Origin: Paenibacillus antri
GTDB taxonomy: Bacteria; Bacillota; Bacilli; Paenibacillales; YIM-B00363
DNA: 64,000 nucleotides
Assembly (NCBI RefSeq): GCF_005765165.1
Contig: NZ_VCIW01000001.1
Span: 620,001 to 684,000, forward strand
Direction of reading: 5' to 3'
Shown here: positions 57,697-64,000 of the stretch, one piece after another
Numbering within the stretch: the first letter of the stretch is position 1
Layout: each line of letters begins with the position of its first letter
Program-made: the position numbers and the translations under genes
Notes under the pieces: generated by a model
Told to the model about the DNA's origin: nothing
Seen by the model: the letters and a program-made list of their open reading frames with translations, nothing else
Databases searched by the model: none

Positions 57697-59439
57697 TTAT
57701 ACTTTGAATCGTCCGACCTGCTCCTGCAGCTCCGAAGCCATCTGGCTCAGATGGGACGAAGACGACTTCATCTCCTCCATCGTCGCCAGCTGCTCCTCGG
57801 TCGCCGCCGACACGTGCTGCGTGCCGGCCGCCGCTTGCTCGGCCACCTCGGCGATCTCCCGGAAGCTGTTCAACATCGCTTGGAACTGCCCCATGATCGC
57901 ATCCAAATCCTCGGTGACGGACGCCGTGTCCGTCTCGACGCGAGCGGCCGAATCGGCGATCTCGCCGAACGCCGCCACGGACGCGTTCACGCTGTCCATC
58001 CCTTCCCGCAGTTGGACGGTCGCGCTCGTCATCGAACGCGACGCCTCGGCGATGCCGCCGCGAATGCCTTCCACGTGGACGGCGACCTCCTTCGCCGACG
58101 CGCTCGACTGCTCGGCGAGCCTCCGCACCTCGTCGGCGACGACCGCGAAGCCGAGGCCGTGCTCGCCGGCGCGAGCCGCCTCGATCGCCGCGTTCAGGGC
58201 GAGCAGGTTCGTCTGCGACGCGATGTCGGTAATGAGGCGCATGACGCTGCCGATCTTCTCCGACTTGTCGCCGAGCCCGCCGATGACGGTAGACAGCCCG
58301 TCGATGGCGCGCCCGAGCTCGTCCATCTTCGCGCGCAGCTCGTCCATCCGCCCGAGCCCGTCCCGCGACTGCTCCGCCGTCGCGACGGCGGTTTCCTTCA
58401 TGCGGTGCATATTGCCGTTCATGCGCTCCGCCGCCGCCGCGATGTCGTCGGCCAGAGCGACCGCGCCGCGCACGCCTTCCGCTTGGCGCTCCGAGCCGAC
58501 GGCCAGCTGCTGCGCCACTTCCGTAATCATCTCGCTCGATTGGCCGGTCTGCTCCGCGCTCGCCGTCAGCTGCTGCGAGGAAGCGGCGACCAGCTCGCTC
58601 GACGCCGCGACCTGCCGCAGCACCTCGCGCTGCGCTTCGAGCATGCCGCGGAACGAGCGGGCGAGATCGCCGAGCTCGTCCTTCGTCGCGATGTCGACGT
58701 TCACCGTCAAGTCGCCTTTCGAGGCGACGTTCATCATGTATTGCAGTCGCTTGACCGGATAGTTGATCAATCGGGACAGCCAGAGCCCGATCGCGATCGT
58801 GATCGCGGCCGCGACGACGATAATCGTCACGATCAGCGCGATCGATCCCGTATACGCCTGACCGAGCCGCTCGTTCGTCCGTTCGGCGTTCGCCGCGTTC
58901 TTCTCGGCCCATTGCGCTAGAATCTCATTGATTCGGTCCAGCTTCGGCTCGGCGTTCTGTTTAAAGTAGCGGAACGCGCGATCGGTGTTGCCCGAACGCT
59001 CCAGCTCCAAATTGAGCGCTTCTTGACTGGCGGCGCGGTATTCCGCGAGAAGGCCGTCCAGCTGTCGGACGAGCTCCGCCTCCTCCGCGTCCAGATGACT
59101 TGCTTTCAGGTTGGCGAACGCTTCGTCGAACTTCGCGTTCCGCTCTTCCGTTTCCTTCACCATTTCCTTCTGTTCGATGGGATCGTACGCCACCATAATA
59201 TGGTACATATTCGCCTCGACGGCGCGCGAATGCGCGCGAGCTTCGTTGATCCACTTGATCGGAAGCACCCGTTCGTCGTACATCTCCTTGACGCCCGAAT
59301 ACGTGACGCCCGTCTGCGCGACGCCGATCACGCCCACGACTACCGTAAACAAGACCGACGCGGCGATAAGCGATAAGAGCTTATAAAACAACTTCAGGTC
59401 GGACACGAACGCCAACCGTTTCAGGACGCGCTGCAGCAA
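57697..59439 (-). CDS. Methyl-accepting chemotaxis protein
   Basis: A 580-residue membrane receptor. It has a first membrane helix at about 20-43, an extracellular four-helix-bundle sensor domain (4HB_MCP type, about 45-195), a second helix at about 197-220, a HAMP domain (about 222-275), and a cytoplasmic signalling hairpin. The hairpin tip carries [30 protein letters not shown] and [13 protein letters not shown], here given in parts. It passes ligand signals to CheA/CheW. TTG at 59439 follows AAGGGATGATC. No other che gene is near, as is usual for scattered receptors. Confidence 0.95.
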   Translation of the reverse strand: MLQRVLKRLAFVSDLKLFYKLLSLIAASVLFTVVVGVIGVAQTGVTYSGVKEMYDERVLPIKWINEARAHSRAVEANMYHIMVAYDPIEQKEMVKETEERNAKFDEAFANLKASHLDAEEAELVRQLDGLLAEYRAASQEALNLELERSGNTDRAFRYFKQNAEPKLDRINEILAQWAEKNAANAERTNERLGQAYTGSIALIVTIIVVAAAITIAIGLWLSRLINYPVKRLQYMMNVASKGDLTVNVDIATKDELGDLARSFRGMLEAQREVLRQVAASSELVAASSQQLTASAEQTGQSSEMITEVAQQLAVGSERQAEGVRGAVALADDIAAAAERMNGNMHRMKETAVATAEQSRDGLGRMDELRAKMDELGRAIDGLSTVIGGLGDKSEKIGSVMRLITDIASQTNLLALNAAIEAARAGEHGLGFAVVADEVRRLAEQSSASAKEVAVHVEGIRGGIAEASRSMTSATVQLREGMDSVNASVAAFGEIADSAARVETDTASVTEDLDAIMGQFQAMLNSFREIAEVAEQAAAGTQHVSAATEEQLATMEEMKSSSSHLSQMASELQEQVGRFKV

Positions 59440-59528
59440 CGAAAGATCATCCCTTTTCCTTTATGTAATCAGGCCTCCAAGCCTAGACCTATATTACCAC
59501 GGTTTTCTTGAACAGTGGTGAAAAAACG

Positions 59529-59558
59529 AAAAAAACGCCTCACACGACGTGTAAGGCG
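59529..59558 (-). terminator. Terminator after the pyruvate-oxidase-like gene
   Basis: On the minus strand CGCCTTACAC and GTGTGAGGCG form a 10-bp stem around GTC, followed by seven T residues. Confidence 0.88.
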
Positions 59559-59586
59559 CTCCAAGGTTTTCCATATATCGATCGTT

Positions 59587-61296
59587 CTACAGCTTCGTGT
59601 GCGGCAGCACGGTCGGCTCGGTCGCGACGTCGATCAGGAGCGGCGTCCCGACCCGGGTCGGATCGAATGCCGTCGCAAGCGCGGCGCGGAACGCCGCCTC
59701 GTCGTCGGCGCGCATGCCGAAGCCTCCGCATGCCGTCGCTATGGCGGAGAAATCCGGATTGTCGAGCTTCGCCTGCGACGCGTCGAGCCCGGCGAGCCGC
59801 ATCCGGTTGTACTCGATCGCGTACGACCCGTTGTTCAGGACGACGAGCGCGATCGGCAGCCCCAGCTTCGCCGCCGTCTTGAATTCGATCAGCGTCTGCT
59901 GCACGCCGCCGTCGCCGGCGACCGCGACGATCGGGCGGCCGGACGATGCGAGTCCGGCCGCGATCGCCGCCGGCAAGGCGAAGCCCAGCGTCCGCAGCGT
60001 GCCCGAGACGAGCAGCCGCTGCCCGCGGTTTTCGAACGCGCGCCCCCACCACAGCGAGTGGTCTCCGGTGTCGAGCGCGACGATCGCTTCGGGCGGGATC
60101 GCCTCCGACAGCAGCTTCATGATCCGCGGCGGCGTCATCGGCGTCCCGGTCTGATCCGCCTCCGCCTCGAGTCGCTTCATCCAGTCCATGCGCAAATCCG
60201 TGACGCGCCGCTGCCATGCCGCCATGCGCTTCTCGTCGCGCGCGAGCGTCTTCGCGAACCCGGCGAACCGCGGCATGATGTCCGCTAGATCGCCGACGAG
60301 ACCGCGGACGATGCCGTGACCGATGCCGATGTTCTCGCGGATCGCATCGATCTGGACGACGCGCGCGGTCGGCGGCGTATATTCGTCCGGCCACCAGGTC
60401 GCGCCGCAGACGACGACGAGGTCGCTCTCCGCCATCGCGACGCTCGCCGCCTCGCTGCCCGCGAGGCCGAAGCCGCCGACGAACAGATTGTGCCCGTTCG
60501 GGAACACATGCTTCGCCGGCAGCGTCGTCGCCACCGCGGCGCCGAGCGCCTCGGCGAGGGCGAGCGTCTCGCGCTCGACGCCTTCCACCCCGCGCCCGAG
60601 CAGCAGCATCGGCCGCTCCGCCTCCGCGATCAAGCGGAACGTCGCTTCGACGTCCTCGGCCGGCGCGAGCAGTGGCTGGTGCAGATGCGCCGTATACGGC
60701 AGCGGCGCGCCCTTGACCGGTTCGAGGAACATCTTCTTCGGAACCGACAGATGCGTGACCGCGCCGCGAACCGAGCTGAGCGTCAGGCACCGCTGCAGCA
60801 TCTCCGGCAGCGCATCCGGGTGCGCCAGCAGCTCGCTGAACGCGGCGAACGGAGCGACGGTCAGCTGCTGCTGCAAGTACTGCTTCGCGCTCGTGCCGAT
60901 CTTCGCTTCGTCGACTTGCCCCGTAATGGCCAACACGCCGGCATGGTCGGCATACGCGTCCGCGAGGCCGTTCATCATATTCGTGAGGCCCGGACCGCAC
61001 GTGCCGAGCACGACGCCGACCCGCCCGGTCAGCTTCGCCTCGGCCGCCGCCGCGAGCGCCGCGGCGTTCTCGTCGAGGAAAGGAACATATTGGATTTTCC
61101 CATGCTTTGCTATATCATCTAAGAAGAACAAATTCGCGTCTCCGAGCACGCCGTAGATGCGTTCGACTCCCCAAGCGGACAGCTGCTCCAAGAGGAATCG
61201 GCCGACCGTCAGACCGGCGTCCGGCTTCTTCGCGTCGGCGTTGACGGGTTCGTTCTGCAATCGATCGATCGTGCGTTCTAACAGCGTTGGCGCCAT
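59587..61296 (-). CDS. Thiamine-diphosphate enzyme, pyruvate oxidase-like (YdaP/PoxB group)
   Basis: A 569-residue enzyme of the acetolactate synthase/pyruvate oxidase superfamily. The catalytic Glu of the Pyr domain is in PFLDENAAALAAAAEA (about residue 76), GTCGPGLTNMMNGLADAYADHAGVLAITG follows (partly GPGLTNMMNGLADAY), and the ThDP-binding motif is AVAGDGGVQQTLIEFKTAAKLGLPIALVVLNNGSY, seen as GDGG...NN. The FAD-type middle domain spans about 210-340. No regulatory small subunit is near, which argues against acetolactate synthase; pyruvate oxidase/dehydrogenase is the best guess. GGAAAG stands before the ATG. Confidence 0.86.
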   Translation of the reverse strand: MAPTLLERTIDRLQNEPVNADAKKPDAGLTVGRFLLEQLSAWGVERIYGVLGDANLFFLDDIAKHGKIQYVPFLDENAAALAAAAEAKLTGRVGVVLGTCGPGLTNMMNGLADAYADHAGVLAITGQVDEAKIGTSAKQYLQQQLTVAPFAAFSELLAHPDALPEMLQRCLTLSSVRGAVTHLSVPKKMFLEPVKGAPLPYTAHLHQPLLAPAEDVEATFRLIAEAERPMLLLGRGVEGVERETLALAEALGAAVATTLPAKHVFPNGHNLFVGGFGLAGSEAASVAMAESDLVVVCGATWWPDEYTPPTARVVQIDAIRENIGIGHGIVRGLVGDLADIMPRFAGFAKTLARDEKRMAAWQRRVTDLRMDWMKRLEAEADQTGTPMTPPRIMKLLSEAIPPEAIVALDTGDHSLWWGRAFENRGQRLLVSGTLRTLGFALPAAIAAGLASSGRPIVAVAGDGGVQQTLIEFKTAAKLGLPIALVVLNNGSYAIEYNRMRLAGLDASQAKLDNPDFSAIATACGGFGMRADDEAAFRAALATAFDPTRVGTPLLIDVATEPTVLPHTKL

Positions 61297-61356
61297 GCGT
61301 TCACTTTCCTTTCATGTTTTGGGTAGTGTACCCGGAAAGCGAGGTTTGAACCCCCT

Positions 61357-61542
61357 ATGCAATCGTCCGGCGCGCTCGCGGTGTTTCTGGTCGTCTCCTT
61401 CTGCCTCGCCGCGGTCGTCATCCTGAAGCGCGAGTCGATTCCCGACCCGCTCCGCCGCCCGATCGCGGTCTCGACGCTCGTCATGATCGTCGCCGCGTTC
61501 GTTATGCTGCTCGTCACATTTTTTACGATGGGTTCGGAATAA
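61357..61542 (+). CDS. Small membrane protein, 61 residues, unknown function
   Basis: Two hydrophobic helices (about residues 5-23 and 37-57) are joined by a basic loop LKRESIPDPLRRPI. No family was recognised. The ribosome site (GAGGTTTG about twelve bases upstream) is weak, but codon composition and helix layout favour a real protein. It lies 60 bases from the divergent pyruvate-oxidase-like gene and upstream of pepF. Confidence 0.6.
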   Translation: MQSSGALAVFLVVSFCLAAVVILKRESIPDPLRRPIAVSTLVMIVAAFVMLLVTFFTMGSE

Positions 61543-61707
61543 GCTATAATATGGTAACCCTTGGCGCATACTAGCCGAATGGACTTCCGCAACGAAGGGG
61601 GCATTCGCGCGATGCGCCGAACTCGCATTCGGCTTTTCGCGTCGGTCTCGGCGCTTGCCGCGGCCGCCGCTTTATGTTTCTTACCAATACATACTTGGAG
61701 GGATACG

Positions 61708-63519
61708 ATGGCTACGACGACGACGACAACCGCGCTTCCGAAGCGCGCCGACATGCCGGCCGAGCATCTGTGGAAATTGGAGGACTTGTATCCGTCGCAG
61801 GACGCTTGGAACAAGGAATACGAAGAAGTGAAAGGACTGCTCGGCGAAGCGGCCGCCTTCCAAGGCAAGCTGACGGACGCCGCCGCGCTGAAGAGCTGCT
61901 TCGAGCTCGAGGATAAGATTTCGCTGCTGACCGAGCGGCTCTACGTGTACTCCAACATGCGCCACCATCAGGACATGGCCGATCAAACCTATCAAGCGTT
62001 GTCCGACAAGGCGAAGAAGCTGTCCGTCGACGTCGGCGAAGCGCTCTCCTTCGTCACGCCGGAAATTTTGTCGCTCTCCGAGGAGCAGCTGAAGGGCTTT
62101 ATCGCCGATCCGACCCTCGCGCCGTATAAGCATACGCTCGAGGAGATGCTCCGCCAGAAGCCGCACATCCTGTCCAAGGCGGAGGAAGCGCTTCTTGCGC
62201 AGGTGGGGAGCATTTCGCAGGCGCCGGGGAACATTTTCGGAATGATCAACAACGCGGACATGAAGTTCCCGACCATCAAGAACGACAAAGGCGAGGACGT
62301 CGAGCTGACGCACGGCCGGTACATTCAATTCCTGGAGAGCCGCAACCGCGAGGTCCGGGCGAATGCCTTCAAAGCGATGTACGCCACCTACGCCAAGCAA
62401 AAAAACACGCTCGCCGCCACGCTCGCCGCGAACGTCACGAAGAACCAGTTCTACGCGAAGGCGCGCAAGTATCCGTCGGCGCTAGAAGCGTCGTTGTACG
62501 GCGATAACATTCCGAAGGACGTCTACACGAACTTGATCGCGACGATTCACGAATCGCTGCCGTTGCTGCAGCGGTACCTCGAGCTCCGCAAGAAGCTGCT
62601 CGGCGTCGACGAATTGCATATGTACGACCTGTTCACCCCGCTCGTCGAAGAAGTCGACATGGAGATTTCGTACGAAGGAGCCAAGGCGAAGGTGTTGGAT
62701 TCCCTGAAGCCGCTCGGCGACGACTACTTGAAGAACCTGCAAGCGGGCTTCGAAGAGGGCTGGATCGACGTGTACGAGAACGAAGGCAAGCGGTCCGGCG
62801 CGTACTCGTGGGGCGCTTACGGCACGCATCCGTACGTGCTGCTGAACCACAAGGATAACCTCAACTCGATGTTCACGCTGACGCACGAGATGGGTCACGC
62901 GCTCCACTCGCATTACTCGGATACGAACTTGTCGTACCGCGACGCGCAGTATACGATCTTCCTCGCGGAGGTCGCGTCGACTTTGAATGAAGCGTTGTTG
63001 ATGGACTACATGCTCAAGAAGACGACCGACCCGAAGGAGAAAATGTACCTGCTCACCTACTACGCGGACCAATTCCGCACGACGGTGTTCCGCCAGACGA
63101 TGTTCGCCGAATTCGAAATGATCATTCACGACAAGTCGGAGGCGGGCGAATCGCTGACGCCGCAGGCGCTCAGCGAAATTTACTACGAGTTGAATAAAAA
63201 GTATCACGGATTCGACGGCATGATCGTCGATCAGGACATCGAGATGGAATGGGCGCGCATCCCGCACTTCTATACGAGCTTCTACGTGTACAAGTACGCG
63301 ACGGGCTTCTCCGCGGCGACGTCGTTCGCGAAGCAAATTCTCGACGAAGGCCAGCCGGCCGTCGACCGCTACCTCGGCTTCCTGAAGAGCGGCGGCAGCG
63401 ACTTCTCGATCAACATTTTGAAGAAGGCGGGCGTCGACATGTCCTCGCCGGCCCCGATCCGCGACGCGATGGAAGTGTTCCGCGGGTTGGTGGAAGAGAT
63501 GGAGCAGTACGTGAAGTAG
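61708..63519 (+). CDS. Oligoendopeptidase F (M3 family)
   Basis: The 603-residue cytosolic zinc peptidase cuts short peptides. The zinc site is HEMGH at residues 393-397 (LTHEMGHALHSHYSD) with the third ligand Glu421 in LAEVASTLNEALL. The N-terminal helical domain and the M3B core (WGAYGTHPYVLLNHKDNLNSM, given as GTHPYVLLNHKDN) are complete. ATG at 61708 follows TTGGAGGG by five bases. A longer frame to 61561 would add a hydrophobic stretch but has no ribosome site. A terminator follows the gene. Confidence 0.95.
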   Translation: MATTTTTTALPKRADMPAEHLWKLEDLYPSQDAWNKEYEEVKGLLGEAAAFQGKLTDAAALKSCFELEDKISLLTERLYVYSNMRHHQDMADQTYQALSDKAKKLSVDVGEALSFVTPEILSLSEEQLKGFIADPTLAPYKHTLEEMLRQKPHILSKAEEALLAQVGSISQAPGNIFGMINNADMKFPTIKNDKGEDVELTHGRYIQFLESRNREVRANAFKAMYATYAKQKNTLAATLAANVTKNQFYAKARKYPSALEASLYGDNIPKDVYTNLIATIHESLPLLQRYLELRKKLLGVDELHMYDLFTPLVEEVDMEISYEGAKAKVLDSLKPLGDDYLKNLQAGFEEGWIDVYENEGKRSGAYSWGAYGTHPYVLLNHKDNLNSMFTLTHEMGHALHSHYSDTNLSYRDAQYTIFLAEVASTLNEALLMDYMLKKTTDPKEKMYLLTYYADQFRTTVFRQTMFAEFEMIIHDKSEAGESLTPQALSEIYYELNKKYHGFDGMIVDQDIEMEWARIPHFYTSFYVYKYATGFSAATSFAKQILDEGQPAVDRYLGFLKSGGSDFSINILKKAGVDMSSPAPIRDAMEVFRGLVEEMEQYVK

Positions 63520-63536
63520 TTTGTTCGGCATGCAGA

Positions 63537-63577
63537 GGCCCCGCGCGATCGGTTGCGATCGCACGGGGCTTTTTTTG
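63537..63577 (+). terminator. Terminator after pepF
   Basis: GGCCCCGCGCGATCG pairs with CGATCGCACGGGGC around GTTG, followed by seven T residues. Confidence 0.9.
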
Positions 63578-63595
63578 CGCCTGCCGGCGCCTCCG

Positions 63596-63812
63596 CGGCG
63601 GTTTACCCTCACATATGCGCTTATCTCCGCCGTTTCCCCCGCCAACCGCCGCTTTAACCTCGCATGTGCGCTTATCTCCGCCGTTTCCCCTGCCAACCGC
63701 CGCTTTAACCTCACATTCGCGCGTATCTCTGCCGTTTTCCCTGCCAACCGCCGCTTTAACCTCACATTCGCGCTTATCTCTGCCGTTTCGCCTGCCAACC
63801 GCCGCTTTACGC
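63596..63812. repeat. 51-bp tandem repeat array, about 4.2 copies
   Basis: Units begin with CGCCGCTTTA near 63647, 63698, 63749 and 63800, with a diverged unit from 63596. The period is exactly 51 bp, a multiple of three, so open frames exist on both strands with 17-residue peptide repeats (for example RRFNLTFALISAVSPAN on plus and LKRRLAGETAEISANVR on minus). No convincing gene context supports expression. 63813-63942 shows only the leader of the next gene. Confidence 0.9.
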
Positions 63813-63942
63813 TAAGAGCAAAATGACCTTCCTCGCTAGACGTCCTCTTGGTCATACCTTTCGAGGATGCTCCTTACTGCAACCTCCCGGCGCAACATCC
63901 CGTCCATAAGAGAAAGGATTCGCACGTATAGGAGGTATGACT

Positions 63943-64000
63943 ATGAACCTACACAAGATCTCGGCGCTCGCCCTCTCGGCCGCGCTGGCGGCGAGCCTTG
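63943..64000 (+). CDS. Start of a secreted protein, cut by the window end
   Basis: Only 19 codons are visible: MNLHKISALALSAALAASL, the beginning of a signal peptide with a hydrophobic Ala/Leu core. ATG at 63943 follows GGAGGT by seven bases; an in-frame ATG at 63937 stands too close to that site. Nothing can be said of the mature protein. Confidence 0.75.
   Translation, partial: MNLHKISALALSAALAASL

Noticed and set aside
57524-58912. 462-codon open frame on the minus strand overlapping the chemotaxis receptor
   Set aside because: Same strand, other frame. It is Arg/Gly/Asp-rich and without motifs, while the receptor frame shows all its domains.
59587-61296. Acetolactate synthase large subunit
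   Set aside because: No small subunit or ilv genes are nearby and the sequence looks closer to pyruvate oxidase. The choice remains uncertain.
62482-63855. 457-codon minus-strand frame through the 51-bp repeats and pepF
   Set aside because: It is mainly antisense to pepF. The repeat part could be translated but no evidence supports it.

Overview
The window looks like a chromosomal segment of a GC-rich, spore-forming, flagellated or chemotactic Firmicute of the Paenibacillus group. This rests on a SleB cortex-lytic enzyme behind a sigma-G-type promoter, a YtpB-like (DUF2600) large terpene synthase, PfkA, a Bacillus-type ferredoxin, a YesM/YesN-type two-component system inside a sugar ABC locus, GlnR/TnrA-type and CcpA-type operators, and AGGAGG-type ribosome sites with frequent GTG/TTG starts. 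No rRNA, tRNA, CRISPR array, prophage or intact transposase was found. The species is inferred, not shown.

Layout. 1-737: eight and a partial copy of a 76-bp tandem repeat. 738-10441 (minus): one co-directional carbohydrate locus: sensor kinase, solute-binding protein 2, response regulator, solute-binding protein 1, two permeases, aldo/keto reductase, NAD-dependent epimerase. A full-match cre lies just downstream of the promoter-like element in front of the kinase, and a second near-match lies before solute-binding protein 1. 10457-17642: housekeeping genes (PPDK regulatory protein, YciI-like protein, an acidic three-repeat protein, RsuA-type pseudouridine synthase, a membrane thioredoxin/PCYCGC lipoprotein pair, DUF309 plus a small alarmone synthetase, class 2 PyrD, a tiny membrane protein). 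17805-18430: six 106-bp tandem repeats. 18543-22491: a secreted pair (FecR/Ig-like protein and NHL-repeat/stalk-domain protein). 22586-28673: ferredoxin, MobB-like GTPase, DNA polymerase IV, citramalate synthase, ResA-like thioredoxin, MFS transporter.

28688-32637: ammonium transporter, DUF294 nucleotidyltransferase-like protein and DnaQ-type exonuclease form an apparent nitrogen-regulated operon; two exact GlnR/TnrA boxes lie between it and a divergent MerR-type regulator. 32700-41278: YugP protease, a MITE-like element, GltC-like LysR regulator, rhomboid protease, Tpx, DUF1499-like protein, SleB, 6S RNA, YesL-family protein, a CshA-type helicase with a terminator-like hairpin in its leader, and a YitT-family protein. 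41475-46469: a BMP-type nucleoside ABC transporter with a long leader. 46479-46791: second copy of the MITE-like element, in opposite orientation. 46869-64000: DUF2512 protein, MFS transporter, putative glycoside hydrolase, MATE-like exporter, kinase-like protein, PfkA, YtpB-like terpene synthase with two uncharacterised neighbours, nitroreductase, methyltransferase, chemotaxis receptor, pyruvate-oxidase-like enzyme, PepF, a 51-bp tandem repeat, and the start of a secreted protein cut by the window end.

The best candidates for something not well described are the sensor kinase/binding protein/response regulator arrangement with overlapping genes, the GlnR-controlled amt-DUF294-exonuclease operon, the putative attenuator in front of the helicase gene, and the family-specific intergenic repeats.
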